Of a DNA stretch of 64,000 nucleotides, positions 50,596 through 59,381 are shown piece by piece. Positions within the stretch are counted from its first letter, which is position 1; each line of letters opens with the position of its first letter. Source of the DNA: Pseudacidobacterium ailaaui (lineage in GTDB: Bacteria; Acidobacteriota; Terriglobia; Terriglobales; Acidobacteriaceae); the NCBI RefSeq assembly GCF_000688455.1, contig NZ_JIAL01000001.1:496001-560000 (forward strand). Direction: 5' to 3'. The notes beneath the pieces were generated by a model. It was not told the origin of the DNA and searched no databases. It saw only the letters and a list, made by a program, of their open reading frames with translations. Made by a program: the position numbers and the translations under genes.

Positions 50596-53295
50596 ATGCA
50601 ATCCCGTTCCGGTAACGAAATCCGAGAGATGTTTCTGCGTTTTTTTGAGACGAAGGGCCACCGCCGCGTGCATTCGTCTTCTCTGGTCCCTGCCAATGAC
50701 CCCACTCTGCTCTTCACCAACGCTGGCATGAACCAGTTCAAAGATGTCTTTCTCGGGTTGGAGCAGCGTGACTACTCCCGCGCCACCACTTCACAGAAGT
50801 GCGTCCGTGCCGGTGGCAAGCACAATGACCTGGAAAACGTCGGCTTCACGCGCCGCCACCATACTTTCTTCGAGATGCTGGGCAACTTCAGCTTTGGCGA
50901 CTACTTCAAGAAAGAAGCCATTGCCTATGCCTGGGAGCTGGTCACCTCGCCGGAATGGTTCGGCATCCCTAAGGACCGTCTTTACGTGACCATCTTCAAG
51001 GGTGAGAACGGTGTCCCGCGTGACGAGGAAGCCTACAATCTGTGGCTCGCACAGGGAGTACCCGCCGACCGCATCCATGAATACGGCATGAAGGACAACT
51101 TCTGGCAGATGGGCGACACCGGCCCCTGCGGTCCCTGTTCGGAGATCTTCTATGACATGGGCATCGAGGCCAGCGAGACCGGAGAAGACAGGCCCTTTGG
51201 CCAGGACGATTCGCGCTACGTCGAAATCTGGAACCTGGTCTTTATGCAGTTTGACCGTAATGCCCAGGGCGAATTGAACCTGCTGCCCAAACCTTCCATT
51301 GATACCGGCGCCGGTCTTGAACGCATGGCAGCCGTGCTCCAGGGAAAGATCTCTAATTTCGAGACCGACTTGTTCACGCCGCTGATTGAGCGGGCAGCGG
51401 AGCTGACGGGGCATTCAGCCGGTAACCCAGCGGCCCGGCAAACCAACGGTTCTGTTCTGACCGGCAATGCCTCGCTGCGCATCATCGCCGACCACGCCCG
51501 CGCGGCCACTTTTCTCATCTCTGACGGCGTTCTCCCTTCCAATGAAGGTCGCGGTTATGTGCTGCGCAAGATCCTTCGCCGTGGCATCCGTCATGGCCGT
51601 CTGCTTGGGCAGGAGAAGCCCTTCATGTGCCAGATGGTCTTCGCCGTCCGCGATGAAATGCAGAACGCTTATCCCGAGCTAAAGGAAAGCGCAGACCGCG
51701 TCTCCAAGGTCATCGAGGCCGAAGAGCGGCAGTTTGCGCGGGTGCTTGAGGTGGGATCTCGCCAGCTCCAGTCGGCCCTGCAGCAAGGTTCTCTGGATGG
51801 CAAGACCGCTTTCCATCTTTACGAGACGTACGGCCTGCCCCTTGACTTCATGATGGACGCGGCCCGCGACGCAGGGGCCCACTTCGACCTCGAAGGCTTT
51901 GAGCGCGCACGCGCCGAAGAGCAGGCCCGTGCCCGCGCTTCCTGGAAGGGCGGAACGAAGCAATCGGCCAACCCGGTCTTCCGCGAGCTGCCTAAAACCG
52001 AATTTGAAGGCTATCGCCAACTCACCTCCACCGGATGCGAAGTCCTCGCCATCATCAAAGACGGGCAGGGCGTACCGTCGGCAAGTCCTGGCGATACAGT
52101 GGAAGTCGTGCTCGACCACACCAGCTTCTATGCTGACTCTGGCGGACAGATTGGCGACCACGGCTGGCTCTATTCCGAGGATCACAACTCCGTCGTTGCC
52201 GATGTGAGCGGATGCACCAAGCCCGTCCAAGGCATCTTCGCCCACAAGACCGTGCTGCGCCAGCCGCTGAAGTTGGGCGACAAGGTAGATACAGTTGTAG
52301 ATGGCAATTTCCGCGCTGCTGTGCGCCGCAACCATACAGGGACACATTTGCTCCATGCCGCGCTGCGCGAAGTGCTGGGAAAACACGTCAAACAGGCCGG
52401 CTCTCTCGTCGAACCGAACCGTCTGCGCTTTGACTTCTCGCACTTTACTTCGATTGCCGACGAAGAGCTTCAGGACATCGAAGACCTCATCAACAAAGAG
52501 GTTCTTGCCAACACCCCGGTCCAGACCCTGGAAGACGTGCCCATCGATGTAGCCATCAATGAGTACCATGCGATGGCGCTCTTTGGCGAAAAGTACGGCG
52601 AGAAGGTGCGCGTGGTGAAGATCGGCGACTTCTCCACCGAGCTCTGCGGTGGCACACATACCGGCGCGACAGGCGAAATTGGCGTGGTCAAACTGCTTGG
52701 CGAGGGCAGTGTGTCCTCCGGTGTGCGCCGCGTCGAGGCCGTCACCGGATTTGGCGCCTTGCACGAGTTCCGCCGCGACTTTGCCGTCGCGCAGCTTGCT
52801 TCGCAGCTTGCTCCCAATGTTGATCTGTCTCCTGCAGAAGCACTTCGGCAGAGGCTCTCCGCGCAGGAAGAAGAACTCAAAAAGCTCCGCCGCGAGCTGG
52901 AGCAGATGCGCATGAAATCCGCCGCTTCCGCCGTGTCCGACGCCGCCAGCCAGGCCATCGAAGTCAACGGAATCAAAGTGCTGGCCCAGCGCGTGGATTC
53001 CCTGGACCGCGGACAGATGCGCACCCTGGTAGACAATCTGCGCCAGAAACTCGGCTCTGGAGTGGTCGTGCTTGGCTCCGCGCAGGAAGAAGGCAAGGTG
53101 GCGCTGATTGTCGGCGTGACGAAAGACCTCACCGGAAAAGTACAGGCGGGCAAGCTGGTCGGCCAGATTGCAAAAATCGTCGGCGGTTCCGGAGGTGGAC
53201 GGCCGGACATGGCCGAAGCCGGCGGCAAGGACGCAGCGCAGCTGGATGCCGCCCTGCAAAGTGCTTCAAAAATCGTCGCCGAGCTCGCTGGGTGA
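50596..53295 (+). CDS. alaS: Alanyl-tRNA synthetase
   Basis: An 899-residue class II aminoacyl-tRNA synthetase. N-terminal catalytic domain with [20 protein letters not shown] and [14 protein letters not shown]; editing domain with the HxxxH site [14 protein letters not shown] and the zinc Cys in [16 protein letters not shown]-terminal DHHA1/C-Ala domain with [15 protein letters not shown]. Complete. ATG 50596 begins the usual catalytic start. It heads a unit that continues with the amidase gene about 208 bases on. Confidence 0.97.
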   Translation: MQSRSGNEIREMFLRFFETKGHRRVHSSSLVPANDPTLLFTNAGMNQFKDVFLGLEQRDYSRATTSQKCVRAGGKHNDLENVGFTRRHHTFFEMLGNFSFGDYFKKEAIAYAWELVTSPEWFGIPKDRLYVTIFKGENGVPRDEEAYNLWLAQGVPADRIHEYGMKDNFWQMGDTGPCGPCSEIFYDMGIEASETGEDRPFGQDDSRYVEIWNLVFMQFDRNAQGELNLLPKPSIDTGAGLERMAAVLQGKISNFETDLFTPLIERAAELTGHSAGNPAARQTNGSVLTGNASLRIIADHARAATFLISDGVLPSNEGRGYVLRKILRRGIRHGRLLGQEKPFMCQMVFAVRDEMQNAYPELKESADRVSKVIEAEERQFARVLEVGSRQLQSALQQGSLDGKTAFHLYETYGLPLDFMMDAARDAGAHFDLEGFERARAEEQARARASWKGGTKQSANPVFRELPKTEFEGYRQLTSTGCEVLAIIKDGQGVPSASPGDTVEVVLDHTSFYADSGGQIGDHGWLYSEDHNSVVADVSGCTKPVQGIFAHKTVLRQPLKLGDKVDTVVDGNFRAAVRRNHTGTHLLHAALREVLGKHVKQAGSLVEPNRLRFDFSHFTSIADEELQDIEDLINKEVLANTPVQTLEDVPIDVAINEYHAMALFGEKYGEKVRVVKIGDFSTELCGGTHTGATGEIGVVKLLGEGSVSSGVRRVEAVTGFGALHEFRRDFAVAQLASQLAPNVDLSPAEALRQRLSAQEEELKKLRRELEQMRMKSAASAVSDAASQAIEVNGIKVLAQRVDSLDRGQMRTLVDNLRQKLGSGVVVLGSAQEEGKVALIVGVTKDLTGKVQAGKLVGQIAKIVGGSGGGRPDMAEAGGKDAAQLDAALQSASKIVAELAG

Positions 53296-53503
53296 AGATG
53301 ATCCTCTGGCTGGACCATCAGGCATAGGTCCGGTGGTTCAGTCGCGCAGTGTAGCCAAGACCTGTGGGAGGACCCTTGTTCTACCTTGAACTTCGGTTTC
53401 CATCCTGGTTTCCTCCCTTTCAGTTCTGTTTTTCTTCGATTGCTCCGGCCTTCCGCCCCACCTATAATCAAGATGTCTCTGGCGTGTGCCTCTGAAACTG
53501 CTT

Positions 53504-55753
53504 ATGCCGCATCCTTACCGAACTGGAGGACGCACGCTTTTTTTGTGCCTTCTGCTGGCCTGCGCGTCTTCAGCATTTGCGGCACAGCATACGCCACTTT
53601 CTCCTTATGAAAAGGCCCAGCGAATGCGCGAAGCGCTCGAAGGCCGTCCGGAGCAGCAGCGTACCCGTCGCGATTACGAGCGGGTCCTGAATGCCTATCG
53701 CTCCATCTATCACAGTGACCCGGCCTCGCCCAAGGCAGACGCCAGCATCTCCGCAGTGGCGGAACTCCTCGCCGAACAGGGACGCATCTTTCAGGACGAA
53801 AAATCGCTGCATGACGCCATCGGACAATACGAGTTCCTGCGCAAGCAGTATCCTGCCAGCCGCTTTCGTTACAGCGCCCTGCTGACTGAAGGTGAAATTT
53901 ATCTGCACGATCTCGATGACCGCGCCAGCGCAAAGGCAGTCTTCCAGCAGTTTCTCCGGCTTTACCCCAAAAACTCTCTGGCCGAGCAAGCACGCCAGGA
54001 GCTGAGCAACATCCACAAACAGGAAATTGCTGCCAAGCACAGGAAACCAACCTCGGCGCAGGCGAAACAATCGCCCGGAGCAAAGCCGCTCGAAAAACCG
54101 CCATCAACTCCTGAGGCAGAAAACGCCTCTGTACGGAGCACAGGAGACCTTTCCAGGCCCCAGCCTGCTGCTGCAACCGATTCCCGGCGCGCACAGGAAC
54201 CAGCAGAGGGGCCCAGGCTCAGTGACGCCGCCATGAATGCGCCTCCGCCACCGCCGCGCAAGGGCAGGCTGCCTCTTGTTACCGGTATCCGCCACTGGTC
54301 GACCCCTGTCTACACAAGGGTCGCAATTGACCTACAGGATGAGGTGCAATACGAGGCGTCGCGTGTGCCGGACCCGGACCGCATCTTCTTTGATCTGCAT
54401 GGGGCCCGGCTGGCTCCGGAGCTGGTCGGCAAGTCCGTTGAGGTCACCGATGACGGATTTCTGAAGCGCGTCCGCGCTGCGCAGTTTTCCAATGACGTCA
54501 CGCGCATTGTGCTTGACGTCAGCGACGTCAGCGAATACTCGGCCTTTCTGCTGCCCAATCCCTGGCGCCTGATTATTGACGTCCACGGCAAAAAACCAGG
54601 GACCGCGCCGCTGGCCGCCTCGGCACAGCCGGCTCAGAACTCCCCCTCCGGCCAGCCCTCTCGCACAGAGGAACATCCTCCCGCTCCGCAAATCGCAGCC
54701 CAGAAGAAGCCCCTCCCCTCGCCCTCTCAGCCTGCGCCTTCAACGCCAGTACAACAGCAGGACAGCTCTTCGGCAAAAGACATTGCTGCACTGGACCGGC
54801 AGCCAAATCGCGTCAAGGCCACCAGACATCCTACGACAGCACCGGTCGTGCAGACGGTTGCAGGTACAAAGCCGGAAGAGCAGCCCAATGAATGGGAAGC
54901 CCTGCGCAACACTCCGCCTCCACAACCTGCGAAAAGGAGCGGCAAAGCCACGCGCACGGCCGATGCCAATGCCTTACCTGCGCACGAAGCCCAACCCACG
55001 GCCACCGGAGAGCGCTCCATGGTGCGTGCCCTGGGCCTGAAGATCGGTCGCATTGTCGTCGACGCCGGACACGGCGGACACGATTCCGGAACGCTCGGCC
55101 CCGGCGGCATTGAAGAGAAGGACGTCGTGCTCGATGTGGCCCTCCGCCTGGGAAAACTGCTCCGGCAGCGCCTGGGGGCTGATGTGATCTACACGCGCGA
55201 CGATGACACGTTCATTCCGCTCGAAACGCGCACTGCAATTGCCAACAAGGCACAGGCCGACCTGTTTATCTCTGTCCACGCCAACTCCAGCCAGGACCCT
55301 TCAGCACGCGGCGTGGAGACCTATTATCTCAACTTCACGACCTCTGCTGACGCGCTTGAGGTAGCGGCCCGCGAAAATGCCGTCTCTGACCAATCCATTC
55401 ACCAGCTCTCTGACCTGGTAAAAAAGATCGCCCTCCAGGACAAGATCAGCGAATCGCGCGAATTTGCTACGGACGTGCAAGAAAGCCTCTTTGCCGGGCT
55501 GCAGAGCGGCAATCCTGGATTGAAAGACCGCGGTGTGAAAAAGGCGCCGTTTGTGGTCCTGATTGGCGCAAACATGCCTTCGATCCTGGCGGAAATCTCC
55601 TTCCTCACCAATCCCGACGACGCCCGCGAACTGCGCGACCCGGAGTATCGCCAGCGCATCGCTGAATCGCTTTATCGAGGAGTGGCCCGCTACGTCAGCA
55701 GCCTGAGCGGTGTGCGCATCGCACAGAATGAATCGCATTCATCGGGAAACTGA
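53504..55753 (+). CDS. N-acetylmuramoyl-L-alanine amidase with TPR-like and AMIN domains
   Basis: A 749-residue periplasmic peptidoglycan amidase. Signal peptide (about 1-26), helical TPR-like repeats (about 35-180), Pro-rich linker, AMIN domain (about 255-355; VAIDLQDEVQYEASRVPDPDRIFFDLHGA), another disordered linker, and Amidase_3 (about 505-735) with zinc-site residues in IVVDAGHGGHDSG, Glu in GIEEKDVVLDV, HANSS and the closing Glu in ILAEISFLTNP. AMIN targets cell-division septa in AmiC. Here it is fused to an unusual N-terminal TPR module. ATG 53504 is preferred; GTG 53486 is an alternative. Confidence 0.85.
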   Translation: MPHPYRTGGRTLFLCLLLACASSAFAAQHTPLSPYEKAQRMREALEGRPEQQRTRRDYERVLNAYRSIYHSDPASPKADASISAVAELLAEQGRIFQDEKSLHDAIGQYEFLRKQYPASRFRYSALLTEGEIYLHDLDDRASAKAVFQQFLRLYPKNSLAEQARQELSNIHKQEIAAKHRKPTSAQAKQSPGAKPLEKPPSTPEAENASVRSTGDLSRPQPAAATDSRRAQEPAEGPRLSDAAMNAPPPPPRKGRLPLVTGIRHWSTPVYTRVAIDLQDEVQYEASRVPDPDRIFFDLHGARLAPELVGKSVEVTDDGFLKRVRAAQFSNDVTRIVLDVSDVSEYSAFLLPNPWRLIIDVHGKKPGTAPLAASAQPAQNSPSGQPSRTEEHPPAPQIAAQKKPLPSPSQPAPSTPVQQQDSSSAKDIAALDRQPNRVKATRHPTTAPVVQTVAGTKPEEQPNEWEALRNTPPPQPAKRSGKATRTADANALPAHEAQPTATGERSMVRALGLKIGRIVVDAGHGGHDSGTLGPGGIEEKDVVLDVALRLGKLLRQRLGADVIYTRDDDTFIPLETRTAIANKAQADLFISVHANSSQDPSARGVETYYLNFTTSADALEVAARENAVSDQSIHQLSDLVKKIALQDKISESREFATDVQESLFAGLQSGNPGLKDRGVKKAPFVVLIGANMPSILAEISFLTNPDDARELRDPEYRQRIAESLYRGVARYVSSLSGVRIAQNESHSSGN

Positions 55754-55762
55754 GATTGCCTC

Positions 55763-55839
55763 TGGTGGCGGCGGGTGGGATCGAACCACCGACCTTAGGG
55801 TTATGAATCCTACGCTCTAACCAACTGAGCTACGCCGCC
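55763..55839 (-). tRNA. tRNA-Met (anticodon CAT)
   Basis: The minus strand from 55839 reads GGCGGCGTAGCTCAGTTGG and folds into a full cloverleaf: acceptor GGCGGCG/CGCCGCC, D arm AGCTCAGTTGGTTAGAGC, anticodon loop TTCATAA, T arm GGTGG-TTCGATC-CCACC and encoded CCA (77 bases). Anticodon CAT with a G1-C72 pair suggests elongator Met; tRNA-Ile2 (lysidine) is possible but less likely. The bottom pair of the anticodon stem next to the loop is A-C, which is unusual. Confidence 0.97.
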
Positions 55840-55936
55840 AATTTCCTTGGGGAAGCTGCTGAACAGCAGCCAGTTTCTATGATACGGGCGATGCCGCAGC
55901 GGGTCAAACCTTTACACTCTTCTCAAGGAGACTGTT

Positions 55937-56680
55937 TTGCAGAAAAAAGAACGCATCCTGGGCGTGATTCCCGCGCGGCTTGCCTCTACCCGCCTGCCGC
56001 GCAAGGTGTTGCGCGAAATTGCCGGAGAGCCGATGCTTGCCTGGGTCTATCGCGCGGCCCGTTCCTGCTCCCGTCTGGATGAACTCCTGATTGCCACCGA
56101 TTCGGATGAAGTCATGGAATTTGCGCATTCACGCAGCTTCCCGGCCATCTTTACTCCCGCCGATTGCGCCAGCGGGTCTGATCGCGTCCATGCTGTCGCC
56201 CAATCCATTCCCGCAGATATCTATGTAAATATCCAGGGCGACGAACCCATGCTGCGGCCAGAACATCTGGAAGCATTATTGCAGCCCATGACGCGGCCTG
56301 AGGTCGAAGTGGCCACCATCTCCACTCCCTGTCCCCCGGAACGGATCGAGGACCCCAACACTGTGAAAGTCGTCACCGCTGCAGATGGCCGCGCGCTTTA
56401 CTTTTCCCGCGCCGCCATTCCCTTTGACCGGGACCGGTCCGGGACCGTGGCTTACCAGAAACACCTTGGCCTCTATGCCTACCGGAAAAGCGCACTCCAT
56501 CGCTTTCCCACCCTGCCTTCCAGAAGGTTGGAGCAGGCGGAAAAATTGGAGCAGCTGCGCTTTCTTGAAAACGGCATCTCCATCTATGTGACCTCCCAGC
56601 CCTATGACACGATTGGCGTCGATACGGAAGAAGACCTCCGGGCAGCCGAACCATTCCTTTTACAGCGGCGGCCCTCCTAG
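55937..56680 (+). CDS. kdsB: 3-deoxy-manno-octulosonate cytidylyltransferase (KdsB)
   Basis: A 247-residue enzyme activating KDO to CMP-KDO for lipopolysaccharide core, so the organism has LPS. Motifs are VIPARLASTRLPRKVL (nucleotide loop), ATDSDEV, the metal-site GDEPMLRPEHL and EQLEQLRFLENG-like C-terminal block. The start is TTG 55937, six bases after AAGGAG; no in-frame ATG lies close. Complete. Downstream genes are unrelated. Confidence 0.93.
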   Translation: MQKKERILGVIPARLASTRLPRKVLREIAGEPMLAWVYRAARSCSRLDELLIATDSDEVMEFAHSRSFPAIFTPADCASGSDRVHAVAQSIPADIYVNIQGDEPMLRPEHLEALLQPMTRPEVEVATISTPCPPERIEDPNTVKVVTAADGRALYFSRAAIPFDRDRSGTVAYQKHLGLYAYRKSALHRFPTLPSRRLEQAEKLEQLRFLENGISIYVTSQPYDTIGVDTEEDLRAAEPFLLQRRPS

Positions 56681-56727
56681 CCGCCGAAATTTGCTGCATC
56701 CCCCTACTCTGCTGCTGAATCATATTC

Positions 56728-56756
56728 GTTTGAACGGATAATTTATTCGTTCAAAC
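56728..56756 (+). promoter_or_regulatory. Palindromic operator with embedded -10 box upstream of azoR
   Basis: GTTTGAACG (56728-56736) and CGTTCAAAC (56748-56756) form a perfect inverted repeat around an 11-base AT spacer. GATAAT at 56737-56742 in the spacer matches a -10 hexamer, so a bound repressor would block the promoter. It lies 138 bases upstream of the azoreductase start. Confidence 0.6.
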
Positions 56757-56893
56757 ACTTGTTTGGTGCTGGCCCCGCTGGCCTAGGAGTGTCTTCCAGC
56801 CCGGAGGACCCCTCAAGAAAACCAGCCTGCCCCTATCGAGCTCGTATCAGGCCGGGCGTTATGGCAGCAGCAAACCTTTCAGGGAGCATAAAA

Positions 56894-57505
56894 ATGGCGA
56901 ACCTTCTGTTGATTGAATCCAGTCCCCGCGCGGCTTCGGTTTCCAGCGCCGTGGCGGCCGAATATGTCGCGAAATGGCAGCAAAAACATCCGGATGGCAA
57001 GGTGGTGCGTCGCAATGTTGCAGTCAACCCTATGCCTCACATTACGGAGGCATGGATTGCAGCGGCCTACACTCCGGCCGAAGCCCGCACCCCGGAGCAG
57101 CAGCAGCTACTGGCGCTTTCTGACACATTGATTGACGAGCTAGAGGCGGCCGACACCATTGTCATTGCCGCGCCCATGCACAATTTCGGCATCTCGGCCC
57201 ACCTGAAGACCTGGATTGACCAGATTGTCCGCCCAGGCCGCACCTTTGCCTTCGCAGCAGAAGGCTTCAAGGGCCTTCTGGACGAGAACAAAAGGGTCAT
57301 CGTGGTGATGTCTCGTGGAGGGGCCTATACTGGCAGCTCTCCTTACAATTTTCTCGACCAGCAGGCACCCTATCTTCGCACTGTCCTTGGCTTCATCGGC
57401 TTAAAGGCGATTGAATGGGTGTATGCCGAAAACCAGAGCCGGGGACCGGAGGCCGCCGAACAGGGCTTCCAGGCGGGCGTCGCGTCCGTCCTGGCGCTGG
57501 CATAA
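56894..57505 (+). CDS. azoR: FMN-dependent NADH-azoreductase
   Basis: A 203-residue flavodoxin-like quinone/azo reductase, taking two hydrides from NADH. The FMN-binding start (MANLLLIESSPRAASVSS) and the APMHNFGISAHLKTWID block match AzoR, with SRGGAYTGSS near the second flavin loop. It detoxifies quinones and azo or nitro compounds. AGGGAG lies seven bases before ATG 56894. A palindromic operator (56728-56756) sits in the long leader, suggesting quinone- or electrophile-responsive repression; the regulator gene is not in view. Confidence 0.88.
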   Translation: MANLLLIESSPRAASVSSAVAAEYVAKWQQKHPDGKVVRRNVAVNPMPHITEAWIAAAYTPAEARTPEQQQLLALSDTLIDELEAADTIVIAAPMHNFGISAHLKTWIDQIVRPGRTFAFAAEGFKGLLDENKRVIVVMSRGGAYTGSSPYNFLDQQAPYLRTVLGFIGLKAIEWVYAENQSRGPEAAEQGFQAGVASVLALA

Positions 57506-57561
57506 TCTGCAGGCGGTGGCTGCGGACCCAGCGGGCCACCGCGCTGTGCTACCCTTCGGAC

Positions 57562-59220
57562 GTGGCCGCTCTGGATGGATGGAAACGCAAAATCTCTGCT
57601 CTGCTTCTCTTTTCTTTCTTTGCTTTGTTGTTAAAAGCGCAGGACCGTCCCGTCACCATTACCGTCCACGCAGACCAGAGCGAAGGCCCTTATACTCCCA
57701 TCTGGAACTATTTCGGCGCGGATGAGCCCAACTACGTCTATGCTGCAAATGGCCTGAAGCTGCTCCGGGAGTTGGGCCATCTGGGCCCTGTGCCCGTCTA
57801 CTTCCGGACGCACAATCTCTTTACTACAGGCAATGGGGAAGCCTCTCTAAAATGGGGCTCTACCAATGTGTATACGGAGAAGTCCGACGGCACTCCCGTC
57901 TATGACTGGACCATCACAGATAAAATCTTCGACGCATTCCAGACGGCGCACATTCGTCCACTGGTTGAGATCGGCTTCATGCCGGAAGCGCTCTCTACCC
58001 ACCCTGAGCCGTACCGCCATCACTTCCCTCATGGCGATGTCTTTACAGGCTGGAGTTATCCGCCCAAAGACGAGGCCAAATGGAGTGCGCTGGTGACCAC
58101 CTACGTGAAGCATCTGCGCCAGCGCTATGGAGACAGCATCCATACCTGGCTATGGGAGGTCTGGAATGAGCCGGACATTGCCTACTGGCACGGCACGCCA
58201 GAAGAATACGACAGGCTTTACGACACGACTGCTGCCGCCATCCGCCAGGTACTGCCTCAAGCCAGAATTGGCGGGCCGGAAGTAACAGGGGTCCGTCCGG
58301 GAAGGTCCGAAGCCTTCCTGCGGCAGTTTCTCGAACACTGCGCCAGCGGCAGGAACTACGCCACTGGAAAACTGGGCGCGCCCCTCGATTTCATCAGCTA
58401 CCACCCCAAGGGCAGTCCGAAGTTTATCAACGGACATGTACAGATGGACATCGGCGAACAACTGCGTGCGGTGGATTACGGCATGAGAGTCATCGCCTCC
58501 TACCCGCAATGGAAGAACACTCCCATCATCCTGGGCGAATCGGACCCAGAAGGATGCGCTGCATGCAAAGGTAGCCAGAACGGCTACAGAAATGGTCCCC
58601 TTTACGGCGTCAGCGTGGCGGAGGCGATAGCCCGGACCTACGAACTCGCCCGGAAAAACAACCTGCACATCGAAGGAGCCGTCACCTGGGCATTTGAATT
58701 TGAAGACCAGCCCTATTTCGCTGGCTTCCGCGAGCTGGCGACCCACGGCATCGATAAGGCCGTGATGAACGTCTTCCGCATGTACGGCAAACTGGCGGGA
58801 AACTGGGTGCAGGTGGAAAGCACGGGCGCTTTGCCTGTCGAAGAGGTCCTTGAGCACAGCTTGCGTGGGCAGCCGGACATCAATGCCGTTGCTACACGAC
58901 ATGGCCATGAGCTGAACGTGCTCCTGTGGAATTACCACGACGATGATGTGGCTGCTCCCTCCACAGACATTGTGGTTTCTGTCTCCGGGCTTCCGGCCCG
59001 TGGAGTACGTGTCCAGGAATTTCGCATGGACCGGGACCACAGCAATGCTTATGCGGTCTGGCAGGCAATGGGCAGCCCGCAGCATCTGACGGCGGCGCAG
59101 CAGCGGCAACTGATACGTTCTGGCAAATTACAGATGGCAGAACAGATACGGCTTCAGAATGCAGTCCTGCGCCTGGCCCTGCCGCGCCAGGGGGTCGCCC
59201 TGCTTCATTTTTCCTGGTAG
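57562..59220 (+). CDS. Exported GH39-family glycoside hydrolase (beta-xylosidase-like)
   Basis: A 552-residue exported retaining glycosidase. A hydrophobic leader (about 11-27) precedes the (beta/alpha)8 barrel with acid/base Glu203 in EVWNEPDIAYWHG and the likely nucleophile Glu326 in IILGESDPEG, then a C-terminal beta-sandwich. GH39 includes beta-xylosidases and alpha-iduronidases. GTG 57562 is chosen to begin at the leader; an ATG nearby is out of frame, and no good Shine-Dalgarno site is seen, so the start is soft. Probably acts with GH115 in xylan breakdown. Confidence 0.83.
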   Translation: MAALDGWKRKISALLLFSFFALLLKAQDRPVTITVHADQSEGPYTPIWNYFGADEPNYVYAANGLKLLRELGHLGPVPVYFRTHNLFTTGNGEASLKWGSTNVYTEKSDGTPVYDWTITDKIFDAFQTAHIRPLVEIGFMPEALSTHPEPYRHHFPHGDVFTGWSYPPKDEAKWSALVTTYVKHLRQRYGDSIHTWLWEVWNEPDIAYWHGTPEEYDRLYDTTAAAIRQVLPQARIGGPEVTGVRPGRSEAFLRQFLEHCASGRNYATGKLGAPLDFISYHPKGSPKFINGHVQMDIGEQLRAVDYGMRVIASYPQWKNTPIILGESDPEGCAACKGSQNGYRNGPLYGVSVAEAIARTYELARKNNLHIEGAVTWAFEFEDQPYFAGFRELATHGIDKAVMNVFRMYGKLAGNWVQVESTGALPVEEVLEHSLRGQPDINAVATRHGHELNVLLWNYHDDDVAAPSTDIVVSVSGLPARGVRVQEFRMDRDHSNAYAVWQAMGSPQHLTAAQQRQLIRSGKLQMAEQIRLQNAVLRLALPRQGVALLHFSW

Positions 59221-59322
59221 GCCGCACCTTCGAGGACAGGCCGATCGTCGCGCCGGCAGGACTTCGCAGCCAGGACGCGCCAGGACAGGACCGCACCATA
59301 CAACGTCTCTGCGAAAGCTCGG

Positions 59323-59363
59323 CAAAAACAAACCGGGCACCCAGCGATTTCTGAGTGCCCGGT
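59323..59363 (-). terminator. Rho-independent terminator of aceE
   Basis: On the minus strand ACCGGGCAC and GTGCCCGGT (59332-59340 with 59355-59363) pair across a 14-base loop, followed by TTTGTTTTTG. It lies 18 bases past the aceE stop. Confidence 0.85.
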
Positions 59364-59381
59364 GTTGTATGTCCCTTTCGC

